Shown here: positions 34,252-46,339 of the stretch, piece by piece
Layout: each line of letters starts with the position of its first letter
How positions within the stretch are numbered: the stretch's first letter is position 1
Assembly: GCF_037042905.1 (NCBI RefSeq)
Contig: NC_087252.1
Location: 17,501,701-17,565,700 of the forward strand
Direction: 5' to 3'
Length of the DNA stretch: 64,000 nt
Origin: Lytechinus pictus
Taxonomy: Eukaryota; Echinodermata; Echinoidea; Temnopleuroida; Toxopneustidae
Translations under genes and position numbers: made by a program
Notes under the pieces: generated by a model
Database searches by the model: none
What the model saw: the letters and a program-made list of their open reading frames with translations, nothing else
What the model was told of the DNA's origin: nothing

Positions 34252-35770
34252 TATAGTACAGATACATGTAAAAGACTTTTGAAAATTCGATATCAATACA
34301 AATAGAAATCATAAGAACCTCAGTTCAATTCATGTCATCGCGAATTGGGAATAACCTTCATCAAAATGTAAAAAGGAAATGTCCAATCATTTTGTTTAGA
34401 GCTGTAAAATGAAAGGACCAATAGTGATACATAGGCCTACAATTATATATACATATTTCGTCTTATTGTTAATAACATTTATTGAATTTCTTTACTGTTA
34501 TACGCTGTATAATTGATTTCATCACATATATTCGGTTCATTTGCCCAATCGAAAGAGAACATCGTTTATCATGTAAAAATAAGGTGTTTTTTTTAAGTGT
34601 ATTGTTCATTCTTGATCACAAGTAAAACACGAGGTTGACTGAAGGTAGGCTACCGTGATGCATTTCACTTACCCTTGCTATTTCCGGAGTCATTTCGCCA
34701 AGCAAAAGTAGAATAAATCAGCAATGCTAGTTGCATTGTATCTTCATGATCTTGTTTGATCTCATTTATCATTCAATCATGAAACTAATTTCTCGAATTC
34801 ATTACCATTTGTAAAACGTTTCATTTAAACTAATGTATGGATAATAATGGAATACATTACCTGATAAACTTAAACAGTGCCCTTCCATCTATGTGTTTTT
34901 TATTACAAGTGGTGTTAATATCGTGTGTTTTTATTTTTGACCAATTGTTGTTTTTGTGTAGAGCTTTATATGACGTAATTATTATCATTATTAGCATTAT
35001 TGACCGACGAAAAACAAGGCTTTTAATGAAACTTAGACAATCATAAAGCAATTAATTTCAATCCAAACGATTTTCATGAAAAAAATATACTGAGCGAGCG
35101 AACGATGAGCAGACGTGGAAATAGGAAAATAAAATGGATTGTAAGGCTCGAGATGCATGTATGGTCATAGTTAGATAGGTAAAGCATGCATCGGAAAGGT
35201 AATGAGGCTTCACAAAGCAAAGAACAGGAGAAACAAACAAAAAATATGAGGAATCAAAGACAGATGGATGAAAGGAGGGGAAAAAGAAAAAAGGGTTACA
35301 AGATTGTTACCAATCTATTGTATAAAGTACTTTACAGGTGTATGGTCACATATTACATCTTACCAAAATGAGGTTATCATTTATTTGTTATGTGTTTAAA
35401 ATGCTATTACGTAGTTTTGATGTTTAAGTGTAATATGCTTAAAGTTCAAGCTCTCTTTCATAATTGGCGGAATGACCCATTCTTTGAACTGTAAATGTAA
35501 AAGTATTATGCTTGAGATTATGGGGTAACTCAAGGTGGCAATCGTGGTAATGGTGGAGTTCATTATTTACTCGAAATATATTGCTTAAATTGTTGGGTAG
35601 TTATTCAACTGATACTGATTCAACTTATAAATGTAATAATTTTTTTAAGTGTGAGAAAGAACAAACCTTCTGGTACTGATGATATACATGAGTTTCAATT
35701 CGCATGTCGTCTGTTTTCAAAATAACAGCGTTCTATAGTTATACACGATATGCCGTGGTGTTTCACAATG

Positions 35771-38700
35771 TAGACGGGTCAATATATGGTTTGACCCGGA
35801 ACAAATTGCAACAAATGATTTTTCAACGGTATTTTGTACTATTTGACCTCAGGAATAACATACTAAAAATCTACCAAAATCCGCATCCGGGAAAGTGGTT
35901 ATTTTTAAGATGGCGTCCAAGATGGCCGTCATTCACTAAAAATGGATATAACTCACTCATTATCCACCCTAGAATCCTATTTGGATTCATATTCCATGAT
36001 CCAATGGGTAAAAAAATTATTTATACAAGTTAGAGAGAATATTAGCACTCCAGGGTACCAGGAAAATTCAAGATGGCGCCCAAAATGGCTGCCGTAGTAA
36101 AAAAATAATCCACAATTCGTCTATTACTTACTTAAGTGGCTTTAATTTGGTTTCCATTCGATTGTTTTAATGATGATGTAGTACGTCTGGACAAGTTACA
36201 AGGACAGCCAGTGGTCTGGTGTGTCGAAAAATACAAGATGGCTTCCAAAAATTGAGTTTAAAATGGCTGTTAATCCTTGACAATTGACATAGCTCATATC
36301 ACATCCACTTGAGAGATATGATTTTGGTGTCAAGACCTCAGTTTCAATGGTCAAATAATACATTGGGACAAGTTACAAGGACAGTCAGTGGTCCAGTATG
36401 ATAAAAAATCCAAGATGGCTTCCAAAAATGGAGTAAAGGTGTTGTTGCTACTTAAAAAAAAACCCAACATAGTTTGTTCAATATCCGGAAATATTATTTT
36501 TGTGCCTATACCATGGTTAAATGGGTCAAATAATAAATTGGGATAGGTTACAAGGACGTTTGGTGGTCAAGTATGTCCAAAAGTCCACGGTTGCTTAAAA
36601 AATAGTATCAATTAGCCGCGATGGTATTTAAAAATGGACAAAGTTATGTTTTATTCGTCATGGGCATATGACCTTGTTGCCTATATCATGGTTTCAAAAG
36701 GCAGAAAATTAGTTACAAGGACAGTCAGTGGTCCAGTATGTCGAAAATCTAAGAAAGCTTAAAAAAATCGGAGTCTAAAATGACTGCTGTTACTTTAAAA
36801 ATGGACATAGTTCATTTAAAATCCACCTAGGAGATATGATTTCGGTGTCCACACTATGGTTTCATGATTAAAATAATACGTTTGGACTGGTTAAATTGAT
36901 ATGCAGTTGTCCAGTTTGCCTAAAACACAAGAGGGTTGTTAAAAAGAGCATCTAAAACGACTCATATAATTCAATAGTGGTCAGAGTTCTACAATATTCA
37001 TCTGCAAGAAATAATGTTGGTGTCCAAATTGTGGTATGAAGGGTCAAATAATACATTCGGACAAGTAACAAGGATGGTTAGTACCCCATTTTGTCCAAGA
37101 ATCCATGATGGATTATAAAATTTTATCAAAATGGGTGCTGTTACCAACTCATGAAACAATATGATCACTTGTCCCCATGCATTTAAGTGTAGGCACCAAG
37201 ATTATTTCTAACAGGTAGATATTTTATGTAACAGTAGTCACTTTAGAACCCATTTTTTAAAGCCAACTTGGATCTTAAGGCAAAATGGATTGCTGCATAT
37301 AATGGTAACCAGTCCCAAAGTATTGTTTGGCCCTTAAAACCCTATTGTAGACAACAAAATAATACCCCAAGGTGTATTTATAATGTTCTACATCCACTTT
37401 TAAGTAACAGCAGTCATTTAAGACCCCCATTTTTAAAGCCATCTTTGATTTTTGGACATACCTGACACCTGACTGTCGTTTCAACTTAACCCAATGTATT
37501 GCTTGACCCTGTAAACTCTAGTATAGACAGCAAAATCATACCTCCAAGGTGTATTTATAATAAACTATGCATACTTTTAAACAGCAACAGTCATTTTACA
37601 CCCCATATTTTTAAGTAATCTTGGATTTTTTAACATACAGACAACTGACTGGTCTTGTAACTTACCCTTGTGTATTACTTGACCCTTTTAAACCATGCTT
37701 TTAACACCAAACTCATATTCCCCAGACATATATTAAACAAACTATGTCCTTATGTAAGTGACATCAAACATTTTTTACTCCATTTTTGGAAGCCATCTTG
37801 TAATTTTGGACATACTAAGCCACTGACTGCCATTGTCTTGTCCTAATATATAATTTGACCCTTGAAACCATAGTTTAGACACCGAAATCATATCTCACAG
37901 GCGGATTTAAAACAAGCTATGCCACTTTTAAGTATCAACAGCCATTTCAGAATCAAGTTTTGGAAGCCATATTGGATTTTTGGTCATACCAGACCACTGA
38001 CTGGCCTTAAAACCTGTCCTAATGTATTATTTTGGCCCTTAAACGAGTTATTAAGACACCAAAATCGCATCTCCCATGTCGATATGAAATAAGCTATGTC
38101 CGTTTTAAGTAGCAGCAGTCAATTTAGATTCAATTTTTGGAAGCCCACTTAGGTTTTTTGACCGACCAGGCCACTGACTGTCCTTGTAACTTGCCCTAAT
38201 GAATTAATTGATCCTTGAAACCAGTGGTTTAGACACCAAAATCACCTTTCCGGGCCGATATGAAATGAGCTTTGTCCGCTTTAAGTATCAGCAGCATATT
38301 TTTAAGACCAATTTTTGGACACCATCTTCGATTTTTGGACATACCAGACCATTGACTGTCTTTGTAACTTATCCTAATATATTATTTGACCCTTGAAACC
38401 AGTGGTTTAGACGTCAAAATCACATATCCCAGTCCAAAATGAAATGAGCTATGTCCGCTTTAAGTATAAGCAGCCATTTAAGAATCAATTTTTAGAATCC
38501 ATCGAGGATTTTTGCACATACCAGCCCACTGACTTTCGTTGTAACTTGTTCCAATGTATTATTTGACCTATTTAACCATGATATAGACAAAAAAATAATA
38601 TTTCTGGACATTGAGCAAACTATGTCGGGTTTTTAAAGTAGCAACAGCAATTTTCGACTCCATTTCTGGATGCCATCTTGGATTTTTGAACATACTGGAC

Positions 38701-39304
38701 GACTGACTGTCCTTGTAACTTGTCCCAATGTCTTATTTTGACCATTGAAATCATGGTCTAGACGCCAAAATCATTATGTCCCAGGCGGATATGAAATGAA
38801 CTATGTCCATTTTAATTATCAACAGCCATTTTAAACTCCAATTTTGGAAGCCATCTTGGATTTTCGGACACACCAGACCACTGGATGTCCTTTTAACTTG
38901 TTTCAATGTACTATTTCACCCTTAAAACCATTGAATAAAAAACAAATTTAGATGAATTATGGATTTTCAGCCCACGGCATCCATTTTGGGCGCCATCTTG
39001 GATTTGCCTGGTACACCGAAGGGCTTATAATTCTTTCTAGCCTGAATAAATTTTTGTACCCCAGACCATGGAATATGGACCGAAATAGGATTCTAGGGTG
39101 GATAATGTGTCACTTGTATCCATTTTCAGTGAATGGCAGCCATCTTGGACGCAATCTTGAAAATAACCACTTTCCCGGATGCAGATTTTGGTAGATTTTT
39201 AGTATGTTATTCCTGAGGTCAAATAGTACAAAATACCGTTGAAAAATCATTTGTTGCAATTTGTTCCGGGTAAGGCTATTTTTGGTCGTATATTGACCCG
39301 TCTA
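35771..39304. mobile_element. Large fold-back element made of inverted ~175-bp tandem arrays
   Basis: The ends are inverted copies beginning TAGACGGGTCAATATA, and pairing continues through the AACAAATTGCAACAAATGA and AAGATGGCGTCCAAGATGG-type segments. Inside, the left part has about six units in one orientation (ACAAGGACAGTCAGTGGTCC near 36203, 36373, 36722). The right part has about nine or ten in the other (CCACTGACTGTCCTTGTAAC near 38170, with variants about every 175 bp from 37455 to 38890). The switch is near 37250. TA or ATG may be the target duplication. There is no plausible coding sequence. Confidence 0.8.
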
Positions 39305-39359
39305 ATGATAGAATTTCGGTTCAACTCGGGAAGAAAAAAATAGGTTACATAGTAATGAC

Positions 39360-39811
39360 TTAAAGGGAAATTCGCCCTGACAAAAAGTTGATGTAAAAAT
39401 AGCAGAAAAAATGACCAAAAAATATTAACGATGGTTTGAGGGAATTCCATCAAAGTAAAAAGGTTATCAAATTATTTGATTTGTGACGTCATATGCGAGC
39501 AGGTTTCCTTCATATAGTATGGTAAAACTGAAAGAATTGTCGTTTTCTAAGAAAATTATAAATGTTTTTATTGTACCTTCAGTATGTCAATACACAAATA
39601 ATTTCACACGTCCTCCTAAAAAGGAAATTAAAAATAAGTCATCACGAACCAACATATGGGGCGGCTGCTCGTTTTTGACGTCATAAATCCAAATTCTAAT
39701 AACTTTTTTAATATTGAATGGATTTTCCTTAAACTTCCCCCCTTTTTTCCGTTCTGCTATTTTATTTTACAACAAACCTTTCTATACATGTAGGCTAAAA
39801 TTTCCTTTTAA
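39360..39811. mobile_element. Fold-back MITE with paired TGACGTCA sites
   Basis: TTAA lies at both ends, followed by AGGGAAATT on the left and its near-complement on the right. The arms pair through GTGACGTCATATGCGAGCAG against a CTGCTCG..TGACGTCATAA complement, so a CRE-like TGACGTCA sits in each arm (near 39483 and 39676). Non-coding. Confidence 0.6.
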
Positions 39812-40320
39812 GGGTTTCTAGATATAACCTTACATATATATGGGAGAATAACAAAAATGATTTTCTTGGAGTGGACCTAACCCCTTTTGCAAACTCTTCT
39901 GAAAAGCTCATTTGTCAAAATGGGTTAGATCAATTGTTCATAAATTTTATTTTCTGTTTCAACAATTTTCAAAACCCATTGATTTTTAGTCGCTCTGATT
40001 ATGGACCTATTCATGCTCTGATGATACCAAAGAAAATTTGAAATTCACATTAAAACGTGAATAAAAGTAGCAAAGAAATCACTTTTTTATTCAAAGGAAA
40101 TTTGATTTATTTCACATTACTTGCAGTTTACTTGTTAGGTCCACAACCACAAATATAATTTTTTTGGGAAAAAATATATGTATAAAAATTGGAGACAGGT
40201 TGATTTTGATACACCCAATTTTATGTTTATATCGTAGTACTTAATGACAACTTAGTTTCTCATAAGAATATTGCAGTAAGTGAAAAAAAAAAAACCTTTT
40301 GCAACACATCTTCACATTTA
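39812..40320. other. Unassigned DNA
   Basis: Contains GGAGTGGACCTAACC near 39870 and GTTAGGTCCACAACC near 40134 in inverted orientation, suggesting another decayed inverted-repeat element. No gene. Confidence 0.4.
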
Positions 40321-40324
40321 TACC

Positions 40325-40530
40325 AATCTTATAGAGGGAAAAGAATGGAGCCCTGTGGAAGTCTAGAATTGATATTTCCTTGTTCTGAAATGTGATCTTT
40401 AATAAATACGTAGGTTTGTAAACCACTTTTGTTAGATAAAAACGATTTGTTCCTTCTTACAAAGTTTACATCTTCATTCATTTTACAAAGTGAATCTGGA
40501 ACGAAAGATGAGGATTGATTATTCATTTGG
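40325..40530 (-). pseudogene. LINE reverse transcriptase fragment (paralogue of 12025-12200)
   Basis: The minus strand translates GNINSRLPQGSILFPL, an RT motif, within a short frame (40329-40526). Flanking DNA also matches the 12-kb copy, so both descend from one insertion carried along in the TRIM unit. Confidence 0.7.
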
Positions 40531-40589
40531 TCGAAGTGATGTTATGCCAAGATGATGAACGTGCGTGATGTTCAGAGTTATGTATGTAT

Positions 40590-41270
40590 ATGGATGTGGA
40601 TGGTGGACATGGAAATGGTTGTGATAATTGTGAGCTTGGAGACGGTGGTTATGATGGCGACCATGCAGAAGGTCTTTGACTTGATGGCAAGAGTTGCAAT
40701 AATGGTAGTAATGATAACATGGATAATGACTATGGAGATGCTAGTGATGCTGTTGATGGTAGTGGTGATGATTATAATAATGATGGTGATGGAGATGATA
40801 TTACGATGGTTGTGATGAACTGATGATGATAGGAATGAGAATGATGGAGATAATAATGAAGATGATGTTCATGTTCGTGATAGTAATGATTGTGATCGGG
40901 ATAAGAATAATGATGGCGATGGAGATGATATGGAAGATGGTGTTCATGTTAATTAAAGTAATGATGGTGATTAAGATGATATTTAAGACTTTTGTGATGT
41001 TGACGATCATTATGATGGTAATGGATGATGGAGATGATAGTGAAGACGATGATTATGGTAATGGTGATGATAGTGAAATGACTAATGTTTATGTTAGTAA
41101 TGATGGGGATGGATATGGTAGTAAAGATGATGGTGATGTTGATGATGGTAATGATGTTAACGGAGAATATAGAGAACATTATGGTGATGTTCACTATAGT
41201 AATGGTTGTGATTGCAATGGCAGTCATCATGTGATAAACAAAGAAATGGTGGTGAGAATGGTGTAGTGTT
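40590..41270. repeat. GATGGT-type microsatellite, copy 2
   Basis: Imperfect GAT/GGT repeats following the LINE fragment exactly as at 12690-13110. The 147-codon Met-rich ORF is its translation. Confidence 0.9.
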
Positions 41271-41324
41271 GGTGGCACTAGAAAATTCATATTGTACATA
41301 CTCGAACAATATTATTTAAAGAAC

Positions 41325-41927
41325 AAGTCCACCCCAGCAAAAAGTTGATTTGAATAAAAAGAGAAAAATCCAACAAGCATAACACTGAAATTTTCTTTGA
41401 AATCGGATGTAAAATAAGAAAGTTATGACATTTCAAAGTTTCGCTTAATTTCACGACACAGTTCTATGCACATCATGGTCGGTATACAAATAAGGGGACT
41501 GATGACATCACTCACTCACTATTTCTTTTGGATTTAATTATATAAAATATGATTTATTCCCATTTTCTCCTCATTGTCCTTGAAACATTCCTCCCTGATC
41601 CTGATTATGTGGAATTACCATCGTCTTAACATTTTATGGTTCAATCAAGTTGGTCCTTGTTATAAAATCTGTAAAAATTGAAATATTATATATTTCAAAC
41701 AATAAAAAACTAAAGAAATAGTGAGTGAGGGACATCATCGACTCTCTCATTTGCATGTCATTGAGTTGTGCATATAACTGTTTTTTGAAATATATGCGAA
41801 ATTTATAAATGTCATAACTTCCTTATTTTACATCCGATTTTGATGAAATTTTCAGCATTATGCTAGTTTGATTTTTCTTTATTTAATAAAATAAAAAAAT
41901 TTCTGAGGTGGAATTGACCTTAAACTA
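41325..41927. mobile_element. Inverted-repeat MITE, family A, copy 1
   Basis: The left end contains AAGTCCACCCCAGCAAAAAG and the right end its near-complement (CTGAGGTGGAATTGACCTT). Inner segments ATCGGATGTAAAATAAGAAAG and CTTATTTTACATCCGAT also pair. Related copies are at 44463-45035 and 46340-46990. Confidence 0.7.
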
Positions 41928-41959
41928 GTATTGTTCAAGTTTGGGCTTTGTACCGTTTG

Positions 41960-42195
41960 GTTAAAATGTGTTAATTTAACACCAGCCCGGAATCTATAAA
42001 TGTCCACACCTGAGAAGTATTGAAACAACACCAGCAAACCGATGCTGTTTTAATTATAATTGATGTTGTTTAAACACCTACCCGGTGTTAGACCAAAACG
42101 AAACTGGTGTTGTTTGATACAATACTTATTTGGTGTGGACATATATAGATTCCGGTCTGGTGTTGAATCAACACCATATATTTTTGCAGTGTAGT
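41960..42195. mobile_element. Inverted-repeat MITE rich in AACACC/GGTGTT
   Basis: TGTTAATTTAACACCAGCC and CTGGTGTTGAATCAACACC face each other, and GTCCACACC pairs with GGTGTGGAC. It ends TTTTTGCAGTGTA. It is related to the older copy at 12425-12668, again at a matching position in the other TRIM unit. Confidence 0.6.
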
Positions 42196-42559
42196 TACAG
42201 TATATTTTGTGCAGGCAGTTGACTGCAATGGATTAGATTGAGAGAATGATCTTAGAAGTTACCAAAATGTGGCGTCAAGTTAGACGCATTTTAGTAAATT
42301 TATCAAGATGTGTCGTGTTTTGGTTACGGGATATTTTGGCAACTGCACATTTCATAATTTACCAACATAATGTGCCTTAACAAAAGGGAATTATGGGACA
42401 CCCACGGCACACCATTATCTTCGTCCATGGTTAAGCGCACAACGAATGAAAACGCTAAACAACCTCCACTGCGAATAAAAAAAAACCGGGGAAAAAATGC
42501 ATGAGGAAGTAAGTCAAAATTGATATTAGAGCGTGAAGGCAACATTTCAAAGGGGTGGC

Positions 42560-43010
42560 TGAGTCCCGACTGTTTTGACGTAGGCAACTTCCAATGTAAG
42601 ACACCGACTACGGAAGATTAGATCGAGAATCTTATGAAGATATTGACGACACTCGGCAATACTCAGGCCAAACATGCCTTTTCCTCTGCGGCGTTGAGAT
42701 CATGAACGAGGAAGGGGTCCTGGAATTGATTTGGCGCCGTTTCTTACATCGACTACCTACACGTTTCTCTCTTTTGAACTGACTACTGGACGGTGCTCGG
42801 CTTCCAACTCGCGCAGAAAATAGCAAAATTGCAAAATTGGTAAGTTCGCAATCTATCACATCAGAAATGAAATTTTTCATGCAAGGGGATGCATATGATT
42901 TATAATTTCTGAGAAAGAGAGTAATTCCAAAATAGAAATAAATGGAAATATTACCCCCCCAAAAAGAGGTTGAGATTGTTGGGACAGTCAGAAAAGATAA
43001 AGCTAAGATA
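42560..43010 (+). promoter_or_regulatory. Conserved block with splice donor; candidate non-coding first exon of T4
   Basis: Paralogous to 15700-16260, with the best match around CTCGCGCAG and TTGGTAAGTTCGCAA. The donor GT is at 42840-42841, so the exon would end at 42839. T4 has an acceptor-like site at 59447, some 16.6 kb away; about 8.5 kb of that is the LTR element inserted later. Use as a promoter or first exon is inferred. Confidence 0.45.
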
Positions 43011-44460
43011 ATTGTAAAAAATATCCATGGTGACCGTCAGTCGCGAACAGATGGGGACCTAGGGGGCACTCCCCCCCCCCCCCCATCCGCTTAATAATAA
43101 AAAAAATCCGACGACCATGGAAAACGAGAAAATGAGACAGAAAAGTTGAAATATGATATTATTTTCTAAATATAACGTCAAAGTCTATCACAAAATTGGA
43201 CCTTTATAATAAAAATGTCGAAATTATTGCTCGCTTGTAACTTTTTTTTAAGATTTTGCCCGATACGCCATATCTCGCCCCCTAAAAGCATTTTAAACCT
43301 TAACCATATTCTTCAATTTGCAATCAAAAGCTTAGGAATCGGTCCGCTGAATTTGGATAATAAGATAATAGGAAAAAGGAATGATCACAATTTCATCTGG
43401 CACGGCGTATAATTTGTTTGCGAAGCAACAGTGCACTTTGCACAATGCGACCTACGTAGTACACAGGGGTTCATGAACACGTGATATTGCAATGATCGAT
43501 GACATCGACGGGGATTCCCCCCCAAAAAAAAAAAAAAATATAATAATAATAATAATAAATAAAATGGGCGCAGTGAGGATCAACCATTATGTTAGTCGAT
43601 TTGTAGAAATAGGCAATCATTTTTAATCATCTGAGGCTTTGATGAAAGCCCCAAGATGAATAAAAAATATTGATAGAACGGCGATGTGCTATTTAATTAT
43701 GATACGTCTGCAATCCTTGCTTAAAATCCAAGTGATTGATATATCCCTAATGGTAGAGCACAGTGTCCCATATTGTGGTAACAGTACCGAACTGAATGTG
43801 AAGATACCCATTCACACTATTACATTTGAGCATTTAGCAGTGTTAATCACATAGTCGACTATGTGAGCTGGATGTGAACAGTGAGGCTGTCGAGGTGTCC
43901 AGAGTGTGAAAATACCTTCACATTGTTGATTATGAACATTTTGAAATCATATAATAATAAACTGGCAGGCCGACTTATTAGTCCCTAACTATCTTCATGA
44001 TAGAGAGGGACACGTTTCAATTTCTGTTGTCCAAATAGTTCCAGATGACTCGTCCTTCGTAATAACATCTAATAACATTTCTATAAAAAAAAATATATAC
44101 ATATATTTCGGAGATAAAATTCGTTGATATTTCTTATTGAATACATATTTGTAATACTATTAAGAGGTTAAATGTTAAAAGTATTCATATAGGGTTCATT
44201 TGGATTAAGAAATCAAGAAACAAGTAAGAAAATAGCAATGTAAATCATAAATAATTAAAAAATGTAAGCTTCCGAGACAATGGATCAGTATGTGAAATAT
44301 ATGTTTAATTAGTGATTATTTTTTTTTGCCAGTTAATTGTAATTAGGCCCGTGTAACCTCCATGCACCGCTATAGCGCCCACATACATTGTATACAAGGC
44401 ATGCACAGCGCTGCCGTACACCGTACCGTATGTACACTCTAAAAAGGAAATGCTAATCTA
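43011..44460. other. Unassigned DNA with C homopolymers
   Basis: C runs at about 43071-43084 and 43508-43515 may mark element ends. A palindrome ACATAGTCGACTATGTG lies near 43850-43866. No gene is recognised. Confidence 0.4.
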
Positions 44461-44462
44461 GC

Positions 44463-45035
44463 ACTTAAAAGGAAAAGTCCACCCCAACAAAAAGTTGATC
44501 TGAATAAAAAGAGCAAAATCCAACAGGCATAACACTGAAAATTTCATCAAAGTCGGATGTAAAATAAGAAAATTAATTACATTTTAAAGTTTTGCTTAAT
44601 TTCCCAAAACAGTTATATGCACATCCTGGTCAGTAGGCAAATAAAGAGACTGGTGGCGTCATCCACTTTTCCAATTTTTTTCCTTGTTGCCAAGTGAAAA
44701 AAATGATAAATTCCTCCATGAACAGTTTGAATTAGCATTGTTTAATACTATATGGTTCAGTCAAGTTGGTCCTTATTGTCAAATCTGTAAAAAATGAAAT
44801 ATTAGATAATTTAAACAATAAAAAACAAAAGAAATAGTGAGTGAAGGACATCATCGACTGTCTCATTTGCATGTCACTGAGTTGTGTATATAATTGTTTT
44901 GTAAAATATGTGAAACTTTAAACTGTAACATTCTTATTTTACATCCGATTTTGATGAAATCTTCAGCGCTATGCTAGTTCGATTTTTCTCTATTTATTAA
45001 AAGCAACATTTATCTGGGGTGGACTTGACCTTTAA
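44463..45035. mobile_element. Inverted-repeat MITE, family A, copy 2
   Basis: The left end holds AAGTCCACCCCAACAAAAAG and the right end GGGGTGGACTTGACCTTTAA. The interior matches copy 1, including CAAAATCCAACAGGCATAAC. Confidence 0.75.
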
Positions 45036-45132
45036 TGGGCTTGTATACGTGACTGCTCTTCGAGCGCTGATTTTCAAGTTCAAATTTGATTGACTAAATC
45101 AGCACTCAAAGTGCAGTTACTATACAAGCCCA
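45036..45132. mobile_element. Tiny hairpin element flanked by TTAA
   Basis: TGGGCTTGTATA opens and TATACAAGCCCA closes the 97-bp segment, with TTAA on both sides (45032-45035, 45133-45136). The stem continues inward through AGTGCTGATTT-like pairs to a TTCAAATTTGA centre. It abuts family-A copy 2, and one TTAA may be shared. Confidence 0.6.
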
Positions 45133-45136
45133 TTAA

Positions 45137-46110
45137 CATGATTAAGTACCGTGATCCCGTTCCGTACGGTAGACCCCATGTTTACCCCAGACCCCAGTAT
45201 ATATTTAGTTCCCAAGACCCCTTATTTTACCCATGTGGTCAGTTCCTTAGACCCCAATTTCAGAGTTTCGTGAGGCACACCCCATCAAAAAGTAATTTGA
45301 GTGCCCCCCCCCCCCGGTGTAAAAAAATATTTTTGCTATAAATAAGATATATTAGACAAGGCAAGATCATTGTCTTATAGTGCTAATTATGGTGACGAGA
45401 TGAATTTCAAGTCTACTCGTACTCATTAAAGCAGCAGTACATGCAAATCCTAACACAAAAAAAAATTGAAAGACGTTTCCTTGTTTATTGTTTTTGTTAT
45501 TGATAGGAAACCTATATCCCCATTATTGTTATTTTCTTAAATGATATAATTACTTTTTGTTTTCAAGATTTATCAATAATTTATTGGCAAGATATAAGAA
45601 ATGTACTTCAGTGAGTACTCTTACGCACGTTTTGGCATTAAAAATACACTTTGACAAACCATACCTTACCTTTCCAATACACCATTTTCCAAGAAAAAAA
45701 AAATATGCATATATTTTGGGTAAAAAAGTGGACACAAGAATCCGCATCTAAACGTTTATATACCTATCGTCCGCATCTTTTCCCGTAGGTATATACATGT
45801 AATAAAACAAATTGGCGATGGGAAGGGATCCGCGGAGATCCGCAGAAAAATGTACTTTTTTGGGACGCAACGGTGGACGCCGAGCACTGTGTGACTGAGG
45901 CTTTAGGTACATAAACAGGATTATAAGACACAAACGTCCTGGTCAAGCAAACGCTCAAGCTGCTATGACGAAGCTTTAAAAAAAGCAAATGTTTAAAAGA
46001 ACAAGCAAAATTTACGCTCTATGAATACGCTTTTTAGCAACAGCTTATTCGTGAAAAAAATATCAACTTATAATTACTTGTTAAAAATTATTTGTGAGTA
46101 CATTTTGACC
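45137..46110. other. Unassigned DNA
   Basis: A C-rich run is at about 45305-45315. The ORF pairs at 45550-45990 are opposite-strand shadows with no domain. No gene is seen. Confidence 0.4.
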
Positions 46111-46160
46111 TTTGAAAGAGCAAACAGCCCCCTTATTTTTTCATTATATTTTTGTATTAG

Positions 46161-46318
46161 ATGTATCAATGAGTTCACGAGTATTTGGTTCCTTGTTTCG
46201 ATCTCATATGAGAGAATTCGAGAGAAGACGACGACTGCCTAAGGTCTACCACCCAAAACCGAATGCAGATGTTACCAAACTTCTTGATATGCTAGAGGCA
46301 GATCACCAGGAAGATTGA
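46161..46318 (+). CDS. Possible small exon or ORF, unrecognised
   Basis: A pyrimidine-rich run ending GTATTAG precedes a frame reading SSRVFGSLFRSHMREFERRR and ending with an acidic DMLEADHQED before TGA 46316-46318. The charged, non-repetitive composition is unlike surrounding noise, and the TATTAG could be a splice acceptor. GTGAGT directly follows the stop. No family is recognised. It may be an exon of a host gene, a retrocopy or chance. Confidence 0.3.
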
Positions 46319-46339
46319 GTGAGTACTTTAAAATCTATA

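Larger units (their letters stand above)
29704..35740 (+). repeat. 3' flank of T3, copy 3 of the TRIM spacer (interrupted by insertions)
   Basis: Alignable with the T1 flank (29704-30050 and 33602 onward, to about 35165) and with the T2 flank to about 35740. It is split by the fold-back element 30051-33601 and carries the TA-flanked MITE 33943-34251. It has lost about 35 bases just after the stop codon relative to T1. It extends past the point where copy 1 is fused to T2, showing that copy 1 is the rearranged one. Confidence 0.8.
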
